Source: Neisseria sp. DTU_2020_1000833_1_SI_GRL_NUU_006 | Lineage (GTDB): Bacteria; Pseudomonadota; Gammaproteobacteria; Burkholderiales; Neisseriaceae | Length of the DNA stretch: 64,000 nt | Assembly (NCBI GenBank): GCA_032388755.1 | Contig: CP135593.1 | Location: 1,302,001 to 1,366,000 of the forward strand | Reading direction: 5' to 3' | Shown here: positions 60,489 to 64,000 of the stretch, piece after piece | Layout of the letters: the number at the start of each line of letters is the position of its first letter | How positions within the stretch are numbered: position 1 is the stretch's first letter | Notes under the pieces: generated by a model | The model's input: only the letters and a program-made list of their open reading frames with translations | The model's database searches: none | What the model was told of the DNA's origin: nothing | Program-made: the position numbers and the translations under genes

Positions 60489-61214
60489 CTATACGTCGCA
60501 CCAGTCCTCCGACTCCTGCCGCTGCATCAGCATATTCGCGCGGGCAAGGTTTTCATCGGTCAGGACGGACGGCGTCCTGCCCGCCGCAACCTTTTCCCGG
60601 GCCAGCAACAGCGTGTCCGAAAAATAATCGCGTACCTGCGCATAATCGTGTAACACCGCGATAATTGCCTGCCCTTCCTCATTGCATTGGCGCAATACGT
60701 CCAAAAGCGCGTAAGTCGTGCGCGCATCGACGGCGTTGAAAGGTTCGTCCAAAAGCAGGAATTTTGCCCCCTGCGCCAGCATACGCGCAAATAAAACGCG
60801 CTGAAACTGGCCGTTGGACAAATGCGCGATCTGCCTGTCGGCAAAATCCCGCATACCGACGCGCGCAAGCGCATCCAAAACACGGGTACGCTGCGCCGCG
60901 TCAACCCGTCCGAAGAAGCCGATTTCGTACCACAAACCCATCGCCGCCAGTTCGAAAACCGTCATCGGCTGGCCGCGGTCGATGTCCGACTGCTGCGGCA
61001 GATAGGCGATGTCTTTGCGTTGCAGGTTTTGCAGGAGGACGCGTCCCGTATCGACTTGCTGCAAACCCATGACCGCTTTTAAGAAAGTTGATTTGCCCGC
61101 CCCGTTCGGCCCGCAGACCGCCCACATCGAATGCTCGGCAAATTCGATGCCGACATGGTGTACGGCAGGCCGTGTCCGGTAGCTGACCGTCAGATTTTCA
61201 ACAACGATACTCAT
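60489..61214 (-). CDS. Metal ABC transporter ATP-binding protein (ZnuC type)
   Basis: 241 residues from ATG 61212-61214. Walker A CGPNGAGKSTFLKAVMGL, Q-loop YLPQQSDIDRGQPMTV, signature AHLSNGQFQRVLFARML, Walker B FLLLDEPFNAVDA and H-loop AVLHDYAQ. The long upstream part of this frame is not used: the ATG overlaps the stop of a 32-codon gene (ATGA), which indicates coupled translation. Energises the permease at 59507-60382. No substrate-binding protein gene follows in this window. Confidence 0.93.
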   Translation of the reverse strand: MSIVVENLTVSYRTRPAVHHVGIEFAEHSMWAVCGPNGAGKSTFLKAVMGLQQVDTGRVLLQNLQRKDIAYLPQQSDIDRGQPMTVFELAAMGLWYEIGFFGRVDAAQRTRVLDALARVGMRDFADRQIAHLSNGQFQRVLFARMLAQGAKFLLLDEPFNAVDARTTYALLDVLRQCNEEGQAIIAVLHDYAQVRDYFSDTLLLAREKVAAGRTPSVLTDENLARANMLMQRQESEDWCDV

Positions 61215-61309
61215 GCAACCGCCCAAAAATACATGCCCCAAACCGCCGCCAAAGCGAAAAGCGCAATCAGCAGGCGTTGGAACAATCCGGTGAGTAAAAT
61301 GGAATTCAT
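61211..61309 (-). CDS. 32-residue membrane peptide, leader gene of the metal ABC operon
   Basis: ATG 61307-61309 to TGA 61211-61213. The product has a short polar start (MNSILLTGLFQR) and one hydrophobic helix (LLIALFALAAVWGMYFWAVA). The TGA overlaps the ATPase ATG as ATGA. No good ribosome site is visible upstream of its own ATG. It could be a tiny transporter accessory subunit or only a coupling leader; the membrane-helix composition favours a real peptide. Confidence 0.6.
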   Translation of the reverse strand: MNSILLTGLFQRLLIALFALAAVWGMYFWAVA

Positions 61310-61675
61310 AACAATATCGAATTAAAGACGATGTGTTCAAAATGAAACAAAAGCAAAGATGATACTTTATAACATTATGATTGTAAACATAAAGGCAGTA
61401 TCCGGATATAGGCACGATTCTTGTAGACAAGGCATCTGCCGTTTTCAGATGACCTTTTTCAAAGCCGGTGCAGGAGGGTTGCCCGTATAAGCAGCGTGTG
61501 CCTTGCCCATGAAGAAACGACCCGGCTTATCGTCCGATTCAGGAGTCAGTAGGCCAGATATGGGTATCCGACGTTGCCAACATTCAAACCCTAATTAGGT
61601 AATGTGGAAAATTTCAAGCAGTTGTCGGATACAAGTATCCTACCTACATCAGCAAGCAATGAAGCCAATTACAAA
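61310..61675. other. Intergenic region between the metal ABC operon and the porin
   Basis: Holds the promoter/Zur-like box at 61359-61387 and a TTGTCGGATACAAGTATCC palindrome at 61622-61643 related to sequences at 28624 and in the 314-bp repeats. No gene seen. Confidence 0.5.
61359..61387 (-). promoter_or_regulatory. Promoter of the metal ABC operon overlapped by a Zur-like box
   Basis: On the minus strand TTTACA (61387-61382) and TATCAT (61364-61359) are 17 bp apart. TGATACTTTATAACA at 61360-61374 (plus strand) matches the neisserial Zur consensus as I recall it (TGTTATDNHATAACA) at 13 of 15 positions and overlaps the -10 and spacer, a repressing position. Confidence 0.55.
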
Positions 61676-61715
61676 AGGTCGTCTGAAAACCCATATTCAG
61701 GTTTTCAGACGACCT
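61676..61715 (-). terminator. DUS-pair terminator after the porin gene
   Basis: AGGTCGTCTGAA at 61676-61687 and complement at 61704-61715, 20 bp past the stop codon. Confidence 0.78.
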
Positions 61716-61735
61716 TTTATGCTTCAAATCCCGTG

Positions 61736-62719
61736 TTATTGCAGGCTGTGTTCCAGCGAAATGCCTGCCGCCCAGCCGGTTTTGGGGTCTTTGCTTTCTT
61801 TGACTACGCCTGAGTTGAACGAGAGGGTCGTGCGTTTGGAAAATTTGTATTCGGTGTTGAACGCGAGCTGTTTGTAGTTCTTGCCGGTATCGGAGCGGCC
61901 GTAGGCGACGCCGAGTTTAGGGGTGATGTTGCCCATGGTGTAGCCGGCGGTCACTTGGAAATCGCGGGTGTTGGTATTGGTTTTGGTTTCGTCTTCCCAG
62001 TGGAATTTGTCGGCGACATTGCGGGCGTACATCATGCCGGCGGCGAGGTAGAGGTTGTCTTTGTCGTAGCCGACTTTCATGGAATGAACCTGTCTGTCTT
62101 TGGTATCGTCAGGCGAGCCGTTGCGGGCGTATTCGAGGGCGTAGTGGGCGTTGAAGCCGTTGGTCGGGTGTTTGTAGTGCAAACCTAAGCCCGCCATCCA
62201 GTCGCCGTTGCGTTTCCTGTCTTTATATTTGTTGGCACCGGGCGCGATTTGGACGCGGTAGTTGAAGCCGTTGTCGAAGGTTTTGGATTCGTAGTTCAGG
62301 GCGATTTCACGGCCGCCGAAACGGGTCATGCGCCCCATGGTTTGGGTGTGGTTGTTGCCGTTGAACGCGTCTTGTTCGCCGGTCAGGTAGTGCATGGGGG
62401 TACTGAGCCAGCCGGCGCGGACGGTACCGAAATCGCCGCGCAGACCGATATAGGAGTCGTCTGTACTCCAGCCGTTGTAGTCGAAGGCGACGAATGAATT
62501 GATGCCGTAGATGAGCTTGAGGTCTTTGTCGAGTTTTTCACTGCCCATAATCCAGATACGGCTGTTGTTGTCGGATATATCGGTAGCGGATTGCCCTTTG
62601 CCGTTGCGTTCGTGTTCGATAGAAGTAAATATCCGTCCGCCGATTTTGGCTTCGTTATCGGATGCCAATGCGGGGACGGCAAGCGGGACGGCAACCGCAA
62701 TCATTAATAACTTCTTCAT
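61736..62719 (-). CDS. Gram-negative porin, neisserial PorA/PorB superfamily
   Basis: 327 residues with signal peptide (KKLLMIAVAVPLAVPALA). Beta-barrel repeats with the neisserial porin order: ISDNNSRIWIMGSEKLDKDL, DSYIGLRGDFGTVRAGWLST, GREIALNYESKTFDNGFNYR, and a C-terminal FNSGVVKESKDPKTG...HSLQ strand pair. The family ends in Phe or a hydrophobic residue; this one ends in Gln, which is slightly unusual. Outer-membrane diffusion pore. AAGGAGA precedes the ATG. Confidence 0.88.
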   Translation of the reverse strand: MKKLLMIAVAVPLAVPALASDNEAKIGGRIFTSIEHERNGKGQSATDISDNNSRIWIMGSEKLDKDLKLIYGINSFVAFDYNGWSTDDSYIGLRGDFGTVRAGWLSTPMHYLTGEQDAFNGNNHTQTMGRMTRFGGREIALNYESKTFDNGFNYRVQIAPGANKYKDRKRNGDWMAGLGLHYKHPTNGFNAHYALEYARNGSPDDTKDRQVHSMKVGYDKDNLYLAAGMMYARNVADKFHWEDETKTNTNTRDFQVTAGYTMGNITPKLGVAYGRSDTGKNYKQLAFNTEYKFSKRTTLSFNSGVVKESKDPKTGWAAGISLEHSLQ

Positions 62720-63033
62720 TTTATTCTCCTTTTGCTTGATTTTTCTGAGGCTGCGTTTAAACAGGGTTTTATACTATTTGAGGCGTGCAAAAAAATCAAT
62801 ATTTTTGTAATCACTTGTAACTTTTATTTCAAAAAATGTTTTTTACGGCGTTTTTTTGTGTTATCTTGCAAACCGATTTCCAAAACAGGCGGATTTTTTC
62901 AAATATCCATAGAGAATAAATCTTTTTATTCGCCAAAAATCAGAATATTTCCCTACCATGTAGTCATATGTAGTTTTTTTATTTTTGCAAAACGCAGGAT
63001 GGAGGGAGAGATAGCGAGAAGAGGAGAAAAAAC
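62720..63033. other. AT-rich intergenic region upstream of porin and OppA genes
   Basis: Divergent promoter region; low GC with T-runs near 62790-62990. No gene, repeat or DUS of note. Confidence 0.45.
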
Positions 63034-64000
63034 GTGCTGCCGAACAAACCTTATTCCATATCGGCTTTATCGCTTGCCATAGTGCTTGCGCTGTCGGCGT
63101 GTCATCGCGAAGTCAAGCCCGCGCCCGAATTCAAGCGCAGCGAATACAATAAAATCGTCATCAGCAACGCGGTCGAACCGAGTACGCTCGACCCGCAAAA
63201 AAGCTCGGATATGGCGGCAGGCGCGATTATCCGTCAGATGATGGATGGCTTGGTCAGTACAGATGCCGAAGGCAAAACCATTCCCGCTTTGGCGTTGAAA
63301 TGGGAGCCGTCAGACGAAGGGCGCGTTTGGACGTTCCACCTGCGCGATGCAAATTGGAGCAACGGCGACCCGATTACCGCCGAAGATTTCGTTTACAGCT
63401 TCCGCCGCCTCGCCGATCCCGCAACCGCCGCGCCTAACAGCAGCTATTTGGAAGACGCGAAAATACAGGGTGCGGCGGAAATCCTGCAAGGCAAGGCGAA
63501 GCCGGATACTTTGGGCGTCAAGGCTTTGGACAAGAAAACGCTGCAATTTACGCTCACCGCGCCCGTGCCGTATTTCCCCGATATGCTGATTCAGCAGTTC
63601 ACCTACCCCGTCCACCGCGCCACGGTCGAGAAATTCGGCGAAAAATGGACGCAGCCGGGCAATTATGTTTCCAGCGGCGCATACATCCTCAAAGAATGGC
63701 ACGTCAACAGCCACATCACCATGGATAAAAACCCTGCTTATTACGACAGCAAAAAAGTATCCATCCCGCGGGCGGTGTTCCTCGCCAGCGGCAAAGAATA
63801 CGACCGCTACCGCGCCGACGAAGTGGACGTTACCTACGGCATCCCTTCCGACCAGATTAAGATTGCCGAGAAAGAATTTCCCGGTCAGGTTCGGCGCGCG
63901 ACTTTGCTGTGTTCTTGGTTTTTAGAGCCGAACTTGGAATCCGCCGAATTTAAAAATCCCAAAGTCCGCCGCGCGCTCAACCTGCTGACCGACCGCGCCA
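63034..64000 (+). CDS. Peptide ABC transporter substrate-binding lipoprotein, OppA family (partial, runs off the window)
   Basis: The start is GTG 63034, set by GAGGAGA at 63021-63027. The product begins with a lipoprotein signal, lipobox LSAC and Cys23 (SLAIVLALSAC). Mature motifs are VISNAVEPSTLDPQKSSD, IIRQMMDGLVSTDAEGKTIP, LKWEPSDEGRVWTFHLRDAN and WSNGDPITAEDFVYSFRRLA, all classic for SBP_bac_5 oligopeptide binding proteins, then HSEWHVN-type region NYVSSGAYILKEWHVNSHIT. About 322 of an expected ~540 residues are in the window. Binds peptides outside the inner membrane for an Opp transporter not seen here. Confidence 0.92.
   Translation, partial: MLPNKPYSISALSLAIVLALSACHREVKPAPEFKRSEYNKIVISNAVEPSTLDPQKSSDMAAGAIIRQMMDGLVSTDAEGKTIPALALKWEPSDEGRVWTFHLRDANWSNGDPITAEDFVYSFRRLADPATAAPNSSYLEDAKIQGAAEILQGKAKPDTLGVKALDKKTLQFTLTAPVPYFPDMLIQQFTYPVHRATVEKFGEKWTQPGNYVSSGAYILKEWHVNSHITMDKNPAYYDSKKVSIPRAVFLASGKEYDRYRADEVDVTYGIPSDQIKIAEKEFPGQVRRATLLCSWFLEPNLESAEFKNPKVRRALNLLTDRA

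Overview
The window is chromosomal DNA of a commensal Neisseria, most likely of the N. mucosa / N. sicca / N. macacae group. The evidence is the DNA uptake sequence: dozens of copies of AGGTCGTCTGAA (the 'mucDUS' dialect), usually as inverted pairs that double as transcription terminators. Correia elements (CREE), dRS3/NIME repeats, an IS1106-type element, and neisserial gene sets (ptsN-hprK-rapZ, TPR-lolB-ispE-tRNA-prs-rplY, clpS-clpA, a Slam-lipoprotein pair) agree with this. Most genes are housekeeping and GC-rich; a few AT-rich patches stand out as imports.

Layout. 1-5.6 kb: 5' end of an unknown gene, an HTH-RibBX riboflavin gene, an AT-rich island with a ribbon-helix-helix/EVE-type gene flanked by duplicated terminators, mutL, and a repeat-rich NIME stretch. 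5.6-12.3 kb: a sirtuin, a small membrane protein, fpr, a TonB-dependent receptor divergent from an SbmA/YddA-like ABC exporter. 12.3-24.1 kb: DUF2130 protein, NfeD-SPFH pair, cca, a small conserved gene, ruvB, a multipass 'site-specific recombinase' family protein, nadE, and a BCCT transporter. 24.1-25.3 kb: the IS1106-like element. 25.4-33.3 kb: argS (with a 60-residue AT-rich insertion), argF, an alkyltransferase, a PEBP protein, an AraC regulator, three 314-bp tandem repeats, dapE. 33.4-41.2 kb: rbgA, a lipoprotein, rapZ-hprK-ptsN, ubiA, an RNA pseudouridine synthase, galU, a CoA Nudix hydrolase. 41.4-50.3 kb: TPR protein, lolB, ispE, three tRNA-Gln(TTG), prs, rplY, an FNR-controlled small RNA candidate (AniS-like), an XRE regulator, glnD. 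50.6-56.6 kb: TrhA-like protein, DMT transporter, SpoIIAA-like protein, a small conserved gene, a cold-shock protein, clpS-clpA, an HTH protein. 56.7-64 kb: a surface lipoprotein with its Slam translocon, a zinc-type ABC importer operon with a 32-codon leader gene and a Zur-like box, a porin, and the start of an OppA lipoprotein.

How genes work together. ptsN, hprK and rapZ form the neisserial regulatory PTS branch. lolB (outer-membrane lipoprotein insertion) and the Slam pair (surface display) act on lipoproteins. ArgS, tRNA-Gln, L25, RbgA, Cca and the pseudouridine synthase belong to translation. ClpS delivers N-degron substrates to ClpA. The features most worth a second look are the ArgS insertion, the HTH-RibBX fusion, the EVE island, the FNR-sRNA locus, the Slam cargo with its overlapping operator, and the tiny ORF coupled to the metal transporter ATPase. 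All calls rest on reading the sequence and on family knowledge; no searches were run.
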